From contig NZ_CP108476.1 of NCBI RefSeq assembly GCF_036226465.1, forward strand, positions 1,116,001 through 1,180,000: DNA of 64,000 bases, written 5' to 3'. Below are positions 16,381 through 25,232 of the stretch, in pieces (position 1 is the stretch's first letter; every line of letters begins with the position of its first letter). Both the position numbers and the translations under genes were made by a program. This DNA comes from Kitasatospora sp. NBC_01250. GTDB taxonomy: Bacteria > Actinomycetota > Actinomycetes > Streptomycetales > Streptomycetaceae. The notes beneath the pieces were generated by a model that did not search any database, was not told where the DNA came from, and worked only from the letters and a program-made list of their open reading frames with translations.

Positions 16381-19300
16381 CTCGCGGCTGCGGTCAGGAG
16401 CGGGGGGTCGGTCAGGGTCTTGCCGGCCTTCTTCGCGGACTGGGTCAGCGGGCCGTCGCTGCCCGGCGCGACGCCGAGCCCGGCGAGCGCCTGGTGCAGC
16501 AGGGTGCGCTTGGCGGCGGTGGGCACCAGGGTGCCGGTGATCACGCCGACGCTCTCCTCGTCGTGCACCGGGGACTCACCGGCGACGGCGCCGTCGCGCA
16601 GCGGCATCCGGCTGGACGGCAGGCCCTCCACGTCCAGCGCCTTGGACGGGACGTCCCCGACGCCCAGCTGCTTCGTCGGCCCGGGGACGACGATGGTCAG
16701 CCCGGTCAGGCAGTCGTCCACCAGCCCGGGCTGCTTGAGGGCCTGGTCGGGGTCGTCCAGCGGTTCACCCCACAGGGCCTGCGGCATGCCCTCGACGGTG
16801 GGCGTGATCGTCCAGCCCTCCTCCTTCCAGTCGTACCGATCGCCCCGCTGGTCGAGGATCTCGACGACCTGCTCGCAGACCACGTCGTCCAGCCGCATCG
16901 GGCGGATGTCGATCCGGTCGTCCTCGCTGCCCGCGAACAGCCGACCGTTGAGGGTGATCTGCGAGGCGGGCAGCGCCGACTCCACCGACACGGTGAAGCC
17001 GTCGATCCGCACCAGCTCGGGCAGTTCGGCCGCGATGCGGGCCTCGGACTCGTCCTTGGTGACGTCCGGCAGCTCGCAGCCCTGCTTCAGCGCGGTGCGC
17101 GAAGGCGCGGGCAGCTGGAGCTGGAAGTCCTCCCAGGGCACCGGCGGCGCGCCCTTGCGGTCGGCGCCGAAGCCGATGGTGAAGGAGACGAACCAGACCT
17201 TCACCTTCGCCCGCCCGCCGATCGGCGGCAGCCACAGCTGCAGGCTGACGCTGACCTCCAGCGAGACCCGCACACGCACGAAGAGCACCTTCACGGTGGC
17301 GGCGACACCGATGCTCAGGCCCAGGGCGAGGTCGGCGTAGAACGGCTTCCACTGCACCAGCGCGTCGACGTGGGCGGTGAACCACGCCTGCAGACGGATG
17401 TTGCCGCCCGCGTCGAAGACGGCCGCCAGCGCGCCGCCGATCATGAACGCGCCGTCGGTGAGCGCCGCGTAGGCCTGGGCCTTGATGGTGATCGGGCCGC
17501 GCTCCCAGAGCCAGCCGATCCGCGGCGGCTTCGGGTAGTACGCGGGGACCTCGAACTGCGGGTGGTAGCCGCCGGCGGAGAGCACGAAGCCCTTCTTGGT
17601 CCCGTCGGGCAGGTCCTTGCCCCAGACGTAGAGCGAGATGCCGCCGGTGAGCTGGGCGTCCGGGTCGAGGATGTAGGAGCCCTTGGCGATCACGGTGTCC
17701 ATCGAGAAGCGGCCGAGCGCGGAGTCGTAGGCGAAGACGAAGTCGACGACGACCTTGCCGAGGCAGAGCTTGTTGACGGCCAGCGGCGCCGCCGCGAAGG
17801 CATCGCTGGAGGTGGGCACCACAGGCGGCAGCAGCAGCGTCGTGCTGCCCGCCAGCATCACCTTCCAGCCCGCCTCGCCCCACTCGACCAGCGCCAGTGC
17901 CCGCGCCTGGATGAAGCGGTAGACGGTGAACTCCATGCCGCCGGCCACCCAGTACTGGCCCCGCGCCGGGGTCACCCAGCCGCCCGCGCCGACCAGGTCG
18001 TTCAGCGCCTGCCCCGGGGTCATCTTCGGCTCGTCGGCCGTCGCCCCCAGGCGCTTGATGAGCGGGAAGGTGCCGAGGTCGGCGGTGGTGGGGATGCGCA
18101 CGGTGCTGTTGATGCCGAAGCCGAGCACGACGCCGGTGAAGGTGACCGGGCCGATGCTGAACAGGCCGTTGACCATGTGCTTGCCGGCCACGAGCTCGGC
18201 GTAGGCGAAGATCGAGTCCCAGCCGTCCTTGTGCTTGGCCCAGCTGCCGGTCAGCTGCATGGCGAAGAGGTCGAGCAGCTCGATCTTGCCCGCGGCGCCG
18301 AACGCCAACTCGTAGTCGGGGCCGAGGTCCAGCCGGCTGAACGCGCCGGAGATCACCACCTTGGGCGGCCCGGGGCGCTCCAGCGCCAGGCTGGCGCCGC
18401 GCAGCACCGGCCCGACGTTCCAGTCCTTGTCCACGCCGAGGCCCAGGCCCAGCAGCTCGATGGTCAGCGGGCCGACCGCCATGGTGGCGTCGAAGGCGAT
18501 GAACAGCTGCCCGTGGGCGTAGCCCAGGGCGGCGTGGCTGAACCGCACCGGGCCGAGCGCGTACCCGTCGAAGCGGCGCGCCTCCTCCTCGGCCCGCTCG
18601 CGGCCCAGCACCACGGTGCCGCCCTGGCTGAGCACCGGGAACTCCCGGTCGGCGGGGTGGACCAGGTCGAGCTTGCCGCCCTCGAAACCGAGCTTGGCCC
18701 AGATCACGGCCGTCCCGGGCTCGAAGTCGCCGGGGAGCAGGACGGGGAGCAGGCCGGCGGCCGTCGGGTCCGCGCCGGCGACGGCGGGGTCGACGGCGAA
18801 CTCGGCCAGCAACTTGTTCAGTACGAGCACCTCGGCGGCCGTCCACCCCCGCCGGGTCGCGCCTTCGGTCACGCCGGCCCACGCGAGCTGGATGTCGCTC
18901 ACGGTGACGTCGCGGTCCGGGTCGGTCTCGTCGACGATCGGCAGGTCCGAGGCCTTCGCCTGGACGGTGCCCCGGACCGCCACCAGGTAGCGGCGGAGCT
19001 TGGGGTCGTTGGCGGGCTGGACGACCAGCATCCAGCCGAAGAACGACGAGGTCGCGGCCACCAGGATCTCGTAGGTCCGGAAGTCGAAGCGCAGCGCGGC
19101 CGAGTACAGGCGCGGCATCAGCTGGTCGGGGATCACCCCGGTCACCAGGTCCGCGCCCAGGCCGAGCATGAGGTCGGAGGCCGGGACGCCCGCCTCGTCG
19201 TGCCAGCGGGCGATCAGCGCGATCGGCGGCGTGGGGCCGGTCGGCATCGGGACGGCGAACTCCATGTCGAAGCCACCGGGCAGGGTCAACGACAGGTGCG

Positions 19301-21194
19301 GGAACCGGGGGTGCACCTTGAACTGTTCGAGGTCGATGTCGAACCCGAGGCCGGGCAGGCCCAGCGAGATCCCACCGCCGAGCGTCAGCCTGACGTCGAA
19401 GGCGATGCGCAGCACCCAGTCGCTGCCGAAGTTCCAGTCCGGCTCGTCCACGGCCGGCCAGGTCAGGCCGATGCCCGAGAGCTTCAGCGGCCCGATCGTG
19501 AGCTCCGGGAACTCCACCCAGGACAGGTCCGGGGGCGTGAGCGGTGGCGGCCAGGGCATGCCCCAGGAGAGGGCGGGACGGTCGGGCAGGCGCCAGTTCA
19601 CGTCCAGCGACCAGCCGGGACGGCCCGTGCCGCCGCCGGAGGAGTCCCAGTTCAGGGTGGGCCACCAGCCGTCCAGCCCGCCCGGGAACGAGCCGATCCA
19701 GTTGTTCAGCAGATCCAGTTGCGGCCGGCTGAGCCCGGAGCCGATGGCCGCCAGGCTGATCCCGTTGAGCAGGAAGTCGGGCAGCTCCGGCAGCAGGGTA
19801 CCGATGAACGGCAGGTCGGCGAGCCAGGCTTCGAGCCCCTTGATCCCCAGCAGCGCGACCTTGCCCCAGCCCTCGGGGCCCGACAGCGACGGCAGGCCGG
19901 CCAGCACGAAACGCAGCCACGATGATTCGCCGGTCAGCTCGAAGTCGCCCACGCTCAGGTCGAACCGCATTCCGAGGGCGGGCAGTTGCGGATTGAAGAG
20001 GTCCGGCAGCGACGGCAGTGAGACGTCGAAGAGCGCGAGCAGGTCGAGCAGCCGCTTGTCTCCCCCGCCGCCGGAGCCGTCCCACCAGCCGGTCAGCACT
20101 CCGAGCCCCGGCAGCCCGGGGAAGCCCGGCAGCTGCGGCAGTTCGGGGCCCTGGGGCACCGCGAAGGTCAAGTCCACGCCGCCCAGCGAGAGGCTGATCG
20201 AGGGCAGGCGCGGGATGACCGAGAAGTCACCCGCGTCGGGGAGGTCCGGGAGCGAGAAGTCGAATCCGACATCGGGGAGTTGCAGGTCGAGCCAGCCCAG
20301 GCCGATCGACAGGCGGAAGTACGCTCCCAGTCCGCTTCCGGCGCCGGAGCCCGTCGGCGGCCAGCGCAGACCGAAGCCCGAGAGCGTGAAGCGCCCGAGC
20401 GTCAGGGACGGGAACCCCGGCACCCAGCCGATCTCCGGCATCTTCAGCCGCACGGCCCAGACCTGCGGGTCCTGCTCGGGCAGCTGGTAGGCCGCGCCCA
20501 CCCAGACGCCCGCCGCCAGCTCCCGCTCCGGCAGCAGCGGCCACCAGCCCTGGCCCTCGACGGCCGCGGCCACCGCCTGGTTCACCGCCGTGCTCTGCAC
20601 CGCGCTGAGCGTCCCGGCCGCCACGATCGCCTCGACGCCGTGCACCCCGACCAGCTCGCCGTCGGGGATCTCGCCCCCGATGTGCGGAAGTTCGGAGAGC
20701 AGCGCGCCGCTCTCCTTGACGCCGAGCAGCGCCACCAGCGGGCCGCCGATCGAGGGCGCGGCGAACACCAGCCGCAGGTGCTCGGTCTCCGCGCCGATGA
20801 CCACCTGACTGTTCGTCAGATCGTACGTCGCCAGCAGTTGCCGCACCTCGGCCAGGAACGCCTCGGGCACCTCGCCGAGATCCAGCTCCCAGGCGGCGGC
20901 GAGTTCGACCAGGCCCACGGTCACGTCGATGCCGGCCTTGAGCCCCGTGACGTACTTCCGCGCCGCGTCGGCGAGGAACTCGAAGCGCAGCAGGGCCTCG
21001 CGGCCGTTCAGCAGTGCGGCCGTGCCGGTCACGGTCAGCTCGTCCCGGACGGCTTCCGTCACCCGAAGCACGAACTCTTTGCCCGCGCCGAACAGTTGGT
21101 AGAGCTCCGGCAGTTCGATCGAATCCAGCGGAAGGACGAAGTCCTCGCCCGGGGCCGGGAAGGAGTTGAGCAGGTCGGCGACTTCGAGAGCCAT
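16377..21194 (-). CDS. Giant all-beta protein, tentatively DUF6603-like, 1605 aa
   Basis: I start it at the ATG at 21194 (MALEVADLLNSF), with GAGAGGA about 13 bases upstream; in-frame extension to 21536 reads like non-coding sequence. Residues about 250-480 and 510-700 contain an internal duplication: both copies run LSGxGLxWP, then a Leu/Gly/Asp-rich strand series, then LTFAVP or MEFAVP. The C-terminal part (about residues 745-1365) carries segments such as VVLGFGINSTVRIP and GGMEFTVYRFIQARALALVEW that I associate, from memory, with the uncharacterised DUF6603 family. The very C-terminus is Pro/Val-rich. No signal peptide or helical membrane segment is clear. First gene of the eight-gene operon, so it may be the scaffold of the system. 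Confidence 0.85.
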   Translation of the reverse strand: MALEVADLLNSFPAPGEDFVLPLDSIELPELYQLFGAGKEFVLRVTEAVRDELTVTGTAALLNGREALLRFEFLADAARKYVTGLKAGIDVTVGLVELAAAWELDLGEVPEAFLAEVRQLLATYDLTNSQVVIGAETEHLRLVFAAPSIGGPLVALLGVKESGALLSELPHIGGEIPDGELVGVHGVEAIVAAGTLSAVQSTAVNQAVAAAVEGQGWWPLLPERELAAGVWVGAAYQLPEQDPQVWAVRLKMPEIGWVPGFPSLTLGRFTLSGFGLRWPPTGSGAGSGLGAYFRLSIGLGWLDLQLPDVGFDFSLPDLPDAGDFSVIPRLPSISLSLGGVDLTFAVPQGPELPQLPGFPGLPGLGVLTGWWDGSGGGGDKRLLDLLALFDVSLPSLPDLFNPQLPALGMRFDLSVGDFELTGESSWLRFVLAGLPSLSGPEGWGKVALLGIKGLEAWLADLPFIGTLLPELPDFLLNGISLAAIGSGLSRPQLDLLNNWIGSFPGGLDGWWPTLNWDSSGGGTGRPGWSLDVNWRLPDRPALSWGMPWPPPLTPPDLSWVEFPELTIGPLKLSGIGLTWPAVDEPDWNFGSDWVLRIAFDVRLTLGGGISLGLPGLGFDIDLEQFKVHPRFPHLSLTLPGGFDMEFAVPMPTGPTPPIALIARWHDEAGVPASDLMLGLGADLVTGVIPDQLMPRLYSAALRFDFRTYEILVAATSSFFGWMLVVQPANDPKLRRYLVAVRGTVQAKASDLPIVDETDPDRDVTVSDIQLAWAGVTEGATRRGWTAAEVLVLNKLLAEFAVDPAVAGADPTAAGLLPVLLPGDFEPGTAVIWAKLGFEGGKLDLVHPADREFPVLSQGGTVVLGRERAEEEARRFDGYALGPVRFSHAALGYAHGQLFIAFDATMAVGPLTIELLGLGLGVDKDWNVGPVLRGASLALERPGPPKVVISGAFSRLDLGPDYELAFGAAGKIELLDLFAMQLTGSWAKHKDGWDSIFAYAELVAGKHMVNGLFSIGPVTFTGVVLGFGINSTVRIPTTADLGTFPLIKRLGATADEPKMTPGQALNDLVGAGGWVTPARGQYWVAGGMEFTVYRFIQARALALVEWGEAGWKVMLAGSTTLLLPPVVPTSSDAFAAAPLAVNKLCLGKVVVDFVFAYDSALGRFSMDTVIAKGSYILDPDAQLTGGISLYVWGKDLPDGTKKGFVLSAGGYHPQFEVPAYYPKPPRIGWLWERGPITIKAQAYAALTDGAFMIGGALAAVFDAGGNIRLQAWFTAHVDALVQWKPFYADLALGLSIGVAATVKVLFVRVRVSLEVSVSLQLWLPPIGGRAKVKVWFVSFTIGFGADRKGAPPVPWEDFQLQLPAPSRTALKQGCELPDVTKDESEARIAAELPELVRIDGFTVSVESALPASQITLNGRLFAGSEDDRIDIRPMRLDDVVCEQVVEILDQRGDRYDWKEEGWTITPTVEGMPQALWGEPLDDPDQALKQPGLVDDCLTGLTIVVPGPTKQLGVGDVPSKALDVEGLPSSRMPLRDGAVAGESPVHDEESVGVITGTLVPTAAKRTLLHQALAGLGVAPGSDGPLTQSAKKAGKTLTDPPLLTAAAR

Positions 21195-21654
21195 GGGAAC
21201 GGAAGATCCTCTCGTGCGCAGTGGCGGGAGGCATGTGCCGGGGGCATCCGCGCCGGCGCGCCAAGGCCACCGTGCCACCGGCGCCAACCAGTACACCCAG
21301 TGATGGGAGCACGACACAGTGTCCGACCGACACCCCGACGACGGGACGCCAGCCAGAATCCGCCAAACATGTGGAACGCACCCCACCGGCGGTCGCCCTG
21401 TGCCAACGATCGCATACGGATGGCATTTCACTCGGACGCCACACCGGCCTGAGCTGCGCTCCTGGCTTTCCGCGCCGCCCGCTCCGCCCGCCCGGCCCGC
21501 GTCCGGCCCGGCGGCCGACCCTTCCTGACGCGCCATCAGTTCGGACGCATCAGCGGGCCACGGCAGGGGTAGTTCGCAGGATGAGCTGACAGCCTCTCAG
21601 GACCCTCACACCCGGCTCCCAGCATCGATGCTCCGTCCAGCAGGAGGTTCCCCC
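21195..21654. promoter_or_regulatory. Divergent intergenic region with small palindrome
   Basis: 460 bases without a credible gene, between the large minus-strand operon and the plus-strand glycosyltransferase. It must hold the promoters for both. A perfect 11-base palindrome (gacacagtgtc, 21313-21323) lies about 120 bases upstream of the operon's first start codon and could be an operator. I could not settle on a convincing -35/-10 pair on either strand. Confidence 0.4.
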
Positions 21655-23865
21655 TTGTCCGCGACCGTCGTCGGTCATCCCCCCAACTCCGAGCAGGACC
21701 TCGGACGGGGCTCCGGAAGCACCCGCAGGCCCTGGGAGTTCTGGCGCTCCCCCGCCGACCAGCCCGGCTGGGCCAGACCGGCACTGCTGCTGACGGCCGC
21801 CGTCGCCGCCGTCCTCTACGCCTGGCACATCACCACCGCGGGCTACGCGCTCTTCTACTCCGACTCCGCGAAGAGCATGTCCGTCAGCTGGAAGGCGCTG
21901 TTCTACGGCGCCTGGGACCCCGGAGCCACCGTCACGCCCGACAAGCTCGCCGGTTCGTTCGTCCCGCAGGCACTCTTCGCGAGGCTGTTCGGCTTCCACG
22001 TCTGGTCGGTGACGCTCCCTCAGTGCATCGAGGGCGTGGTCTGCGTGCTGGTGATGTACCGCATGGTGCGCCGCTGGGCCGGGCCGCGGGCCGGGCTCGC
22101 CGCGGCGGCGGCGCTCACCTTCACGCCGGTGGCCGCGTCCATGTTCGGGCACTCGATGGAGGACGGCGGCCTGACCTTCTGCCTGGTCATGGCGGCCGAC
22201 TGCTACCAGCGCGCGGTACTCGACGCGCGCCTGCGTTCGCTGCTGTTCGCCGGGGCCTGGGTGGGCCTCGGGTTCCAGGCCAAGATGCTGCAGGCCTGGA
22301 TGATCCTGCCGGCGCTGGCCATCGGGTACCTGGTGGCGGCACCGACCGGGCTCCGCAAGCGGGTCGGTCACCTGCTGCTGGCCGGCCTGGTGTGTCTCGG
22401 GGTGTCGCTCTCCTGGATCCTGCTGATGACGGTCACCCCCGCCAACGACCGCCCGTACGTGGACGGCAGCACCAACAACAGCGCGGTCGCCATGGTCTTC
22501 GGCTACAACGGCCTGGAGCGGTTCGGCATCCACGTGCCGGGGTCGGTGCCCAACCTGGACTTCGGCGGCGGGGGCGCACCGCACGCCGCCCCGGGCGGCG
22601 GCGGCCCCACGGCCGGGGCACCGAGCATCGGAGTACCCGTCACCGGGGCACCCGCTGCTGGGGCACCGGCCGTCAGAGCACACCCCGGCGGCGCCCCGAG
22701 CGCGGCGCCGGCCGGAGCTCCCGCGAGCCTGGACGGCGGTTCAAGCTGGCTGAAACTCTTCCAGGGCCGCTTCGGCCCGCAGATCGGCTGGCTCTACCCG
22801 TTCGCCTTCCTCGCTCTGGCGTTCGGCCTGTGGTCGCGCCGCCGTGCCGGGCGCACCGACCGGCTGCTCGGCGGCTTCGTGATGTGGGGCAGCTGGCTGC
22901 TGGTCGTCGGCCTGGTCTTCAGCAAGATGAGTTCGATCCCGCACACCGCCTACATGGCCACCCTGGCCCCCGCCTTGGCGGCCCTGGCCGGCGCCGGCGG
23001 CGTGCTGATGTGGGACGCCTACCGCAAGAACGAGCGCGGCGCCTGGCTGCTGCCCGTCGCCGTGGCCGCCGAGGCCGGCTGGGCCTGGTACCTCGGCCAC
23101 TTCACCCCCGGCTTCCTGCCCTGGCTGAAGTGGCTGGTCCTGGCCGCCACCGTGCTCGGCGTCGCGGCCATGGTGTGGGGCCGGCTCAGCCGCCGCTCGC
23201 CCTCCCGCCTGCTGCTGGTCGGCCTGCTCACCGGCCTGGCGGGTGCCGCCGTGACGCCGGTCGCCTGGTCGGCCTCGGTGCTCGACCCGAAGTACGCGGG
23301 CAGCTCCTTCGATGCCCTCGCCGGGCCCTCCGACGGCGGGCTCGGCGCGATGCTGACCAAGATGATCGCCGCGGGCGGACCGGGCGGCGCCCCCGCCCCG
23401 GCGGGCTTCGGCGGGCCCGGCGGCGACATCAGCAGCAGCCTCTCCGGCGACCAGCGCAAGCTGTACGACTACGTCAAGGCCCGCCAGGACGGCGCGAAGT
23501 ACGTCCTCGCCGTCGACAACTGGATGTCGGCCTCGCCCTACGTCCTGGCCACCGGCGACACCGTGCTGCCGATGGGCGGGTTCAGCGGCACGGTGCCCGC
23601 GCCGTCGGCCGGCAGCTTCGACTCCCTGGTGCGCGGCGGCGCCGTCCGGTTCGTCCTGGTCCAGGGCGCCGGCGGAATAAGCTCCTTCTTCGGCGGAAAC
23701 AGCAGCGGCACGGCGGTCGGCCGGATCGACGGCTGGGTGGCGCAGAACTGCGCCGAGGTCCCCGACACCGCCTTCGGGGTGGCCGAGCAGAGGCCGGCCG
23801 GGCTCTTCGGTGACGCCACCGGCGTCGGCGGCACCCTCTACAACTGCACGCGGCCGTCCGCCTGA
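21655..23865 (+). CDS. GT39-family membrane glycosyltransferase (YkcB/ArnT-like)
   Basis: I choose the TTG at 21655 because a perfect AGGAGG ends seven bases upstream; an ATG at 21628 has no ribosome site. 736 aa with about 11 membrane helices. The first periplasm-side loop contains YSDSAKSMSVSW followed by DPGATVTPDK, the pattern of YkcA/YkcB-type polyprenyl-phosphate sugar transferases, and the C-terminal outer domain carries YVLAVDNWMSASPYVLATG. Such enzymes transfer sugars from polyprenyl phosphate to wall or surface acceptors. Residues about 303-360 form a Gly/Ala/Pro-rich insertion with repeated GAP motifs in an outer loop. Acceptor unknown. Confidence 0.88.
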   Translation: MSATVVGHPPNSEQDLGRGSGSTRRPWEFWRSPADQPGWARPALLLTAAVAAVLYAWHITTAGYALFYSDSAKSMSVSWKALFYGAWDPGATVTPDKLAGSFVPQALFARLFGFHVWSVTLPQCIEGVVCVLVMYRMVRRWAGPRAGLAAAAALTFTPVAASMFGHSMEDGGLTFCLVMAADCYQRAVLDARLRSLLFAGAWVGLGFQAKMLQAWMILPALAIGYLVAAPTGLRKRVGHLLLAGLVCLGVSLSWILLMTVTPANDRPYVDGSTNNSAVAMVFGYNGLERFGIHVPGSVPNLDFGGGGAPHAAPGGGGPTAGAPSIGVPVTGAPAAGAPAVRAHPGGAPSAAPAGAPASLDGGSSWLKLFQGRFGPQIGWLYPFAFLALAFGLWSRRRAGRTDRLLGGFVMWGSWLLVVGLVFSKMSSIPHTAYMATLAPALAALAGAGGVLMWDAYRKNERGAWLLPVAVAAEAGWAWYLGHFTPGFLPWLKWLVLAATVLGVAAMVWGRLSRRSPSRLLLVGLLTGLAGAAVTPVAWSASVLDPKYAGSSFDALAGPSDGGLGAMLTKMIAAGGPGGAPAPAGFGGPGGDISSSLSGDQRKLYDYVKARQDGAKYVLAVDNWMSASPYVLATGDTVLPMGGFSGTVPAPSAGSFDSLVRGGAVRFVLVQGAGGISSFFGGNSSGTAVGRIDGWVAQNCAEVPDTAFGVAEQRPAGLFGDATGVGGTLYNCTRPSA

Positions 23866-23884
23866 GTCACGGAGGCGGACAGCA

Positions 23885-23916
23885 GGGCGCCCCGCACCAG
23901 AAGGTGCGGGGCGCCC
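23885..23916. terminator. Strong bidirectional terminator hairpin
   Basis: Perfect 14-bp stem (23885-23898 with 23903-23916) and a 4-base agaa loop, between the convergent glycosyltransferase and cold-shock genes. Confidence 0.85.
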
Positions 23917-23938
23917 GAGTGCGCCGCAGCGCCGGGGG

Positions 23939-24142
23939 TCAGGCCGGGCGGATGTGCTCCGCCTGCGGGCCCTTCTGGCCCTGGGTCACGTCGAAGGTGA
24001 CCTTCTGGCCCTCCTGGAGCTCACGGAAGCCCTGGGCGTCGATGTTCGAGTAGTGGGCGAACACGTCAGGACCGCCACCCTCCTGCTCGATGAAGCCGAA
24101 GCCCTTTTCCGCGTTGAACCACTTCACGGTACCGGTGGCCAT
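23939..24142 (-). CDS. Cold-shock protein, CspA family
   Basis: 67 aa, a single cold-shock domain from end to end. Both RNA-binding motifs are present: [12 protein letters not shown] (RNP1 type) and DVFAHYS (RNP2 type). It binds single-stranded RNA or DNA in the cytoplasm and acts as an RNA chaperone; actinomycetes carry many copies. AGAAGGAG lies six bases before the ATG. The upstream leader contains a stable hairpin (separate entry). Monocistronic, closed by the hairpin at 23885-23916. Confidence 0.96.
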   Translation of the reverse strand: MATGTVKWFNAEKGFGFIEQEGGGPDVFAHYSNIDAQGFRELQEGQKVTFDVTQGQKGPQAEHIRPA

Positions 24143-24233
24143 GTTGTTCTCCTTCTCAACGGACGTCGGTCAGGCCTCGCGAGGTGCGAGGGCCTGGAGG
24201 TAATCGCCTAGGTCCGGAGAAGCGCTGCTGGAC

Positions 24234-24311
24234 AGCAAAACCGCCCGCGGCATGTCACCGCGGGCGAGAACTTCGGAACCACGACTGCTTAATTCAAACG
24301 TTACACCTTAA
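24234..24311 (-). promoter_or_regulatory. Leader hairpin and AT-rich promoter patch upstream of csp
   Basis: A perfect 9-bp stem (24242-24250 with 24258-24266, 7-base loop) is followed on the minus strand by GGTTTTGC, the shape of an intrinsic terminator, about 95 bases before the csp start codon. Just upstream (24285-24311) is the most AT-rich patch of the area, a likely promoter position. No other minus-strand gene ends here, so the hairpin is probably in the csp leader. The rest of the 24143-24473 gap shows nothing further. Confidence 0.5.
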
Positions 24312-24473
24312 CCACCCCGGCGCCACCGTTCCGTCCAAAGACGCGCCGGATTCCGTCATCCCGCCCGCCCGACAGCGTCGCCGAACCGCCCGTCCGACCC
24401 GGCCCGCACCGGTCGGCCGGGGGCCGGGACAGGCCGGGGGGGAGTCCGTGCTCGGGGGTTCGAGGGGCTGGGA

Positions 24474-25064
24474 TTGAATGCGGGCATGATGCACGAGATC
24501 CCGATGACCGGACACCTGCTGGCCGCGTTCGCGCTGACCTACACCATCGGCTTCGAGCGCAACCTGCGCGGAGCCGCTGCCGGGGACCGGACGTTCTCGC
24601 TGATCGGGGTGGGTGCCGCGCTGGTGGCCGTGCTGGCGCAGAACGGTGCGCCCAATGCGCTGACCGGGGTGATCACCGGTGTCGGCTTCATCGGCGGCGG
24701 CCTGACGTTCCGGGAGAGCCGGGCGAACGGGGAGGTGGTGCGCGGCATCACCACGGCCGCCACCATCTTCGCCGCGGCGGCGATCGGCGCGGCGGCCGGG
24801 GAGGGGCTGCTGCTGTTCGCCTGCACCGGGACGCTCCTGACGTTGCTTTCGCTGGAGATCCGGCACATCCCCGGGCTGCGCTTGCTGGACGGCCGGCGGT
24901 GGGCGCGTCCCTACGCCGAGGACGAGGACCTGGACGACGACTGCTCCCCCGCCGCGCTCGACCCCGCCGACGAGCAGCTGCTGGACGAGGCGGCCCGCAC
25001 CGAGGCCTCACGGGCCGAGGCGGCCCGCACCGAGGGCCGCGCGGTCGCCGCCGCCCGTCCGTGA
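24474..25064 (+). CDS. MgtC/SapB-family membrane protein
   Basis: 196 aa from a TTG at 24474 that has GAGGGG six bases upstream; the ATG at 24486 is an alternative start without a clear site. Four or five hydrophobic helices with family signatures GFERNLRGAAAGDRTFSLIGVGAAL and GVGFIGGGLTFR (parts shown). The C-terminal 55 residues are a charged cytosolic tail with Ala/Glu/Arg repeats (EAARTEAS, EAARTEGR). MgtC proteins affect growth at low magnesium and inhibit F-type ATPase in pathogens; the role in actinomycetes is unclear. It converges on the 50-aa peptide gene with only four bases between stop codons. Confidence 0.88.
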   Translation: MNAGMMHEIPMTGHLLAAFALTYTIGFERNLRGAAAGDRTFSLIGVGAALVAVLAQNGAPNALTGVITGVGFIGGGLTFRESRANGEVVRGITTAATIFAAAAIGAAAGEGLLLFACTGTLLTLLSLEIRHIPGLRLLDGRRWARPYAEDEDLDDDCSPAALDPADEQLLDEAARTEASRAEAARTEGRAVAAARP

Positions 25065-25068
25065 GCCG

Positions 25069-25221
25069 TCAGCCCTCCTGCTCCCCCGCCTGGCCCCGCA
25101 GGCCGGCCCACCAGGTCAGTGCGAGGCAGAGCGCGTAGTAGCTCAGGGACGCCAGGTACGCCGCGTAGCCCCGGTCGCCGTCGAACACCTCGATCGCCCG
25201 CCACCCGGTCGGCCGACTCAC
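25069..25221 (-). CDS. Small single-span membrane peptide downstream of hypX
   Basis: 50 aa from a GTG 11 bases after the hypX stop: it begins MSRPTGWRAIEVFDGDRGY, continues into one hydrophobic stretch (about residues 20-40, YLASLSYYALCLALTWW) and ends in a short polar tail. The ribosome site is weak (only AGG directly before the GTG), so translation may be coupled to hypX. The sequence composition (aromatic, one membrane span, no stop for 50 codons in a sensible order) looks protein-like and not like a shadow frame. I do not recognise a family. Confidence 0.6.
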   Translation of the reverse strand: MSRPTGWRAIEVFDGDRGYAAYLASLSYYALCLALTWWAGLRGQAGEQEG

Positions 25222-25232
25222 CTGACGTGGCG

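Noticed and set aside
10979..17340. Very long plus-strand frames of over 1100 codons
   Set aside because: They are GC-bias shadows of the 1220-, 903- and 1605-aa genes: Arg/Gly/Val/Gln-rich, no domain, no start signal.
21195..21536. N-terminal extension of the 1605-aa protein
   Set aside because: The extra 114 residues have no pattern typical of coding sequence, and a ribosome site exists before the ATG at 21194.
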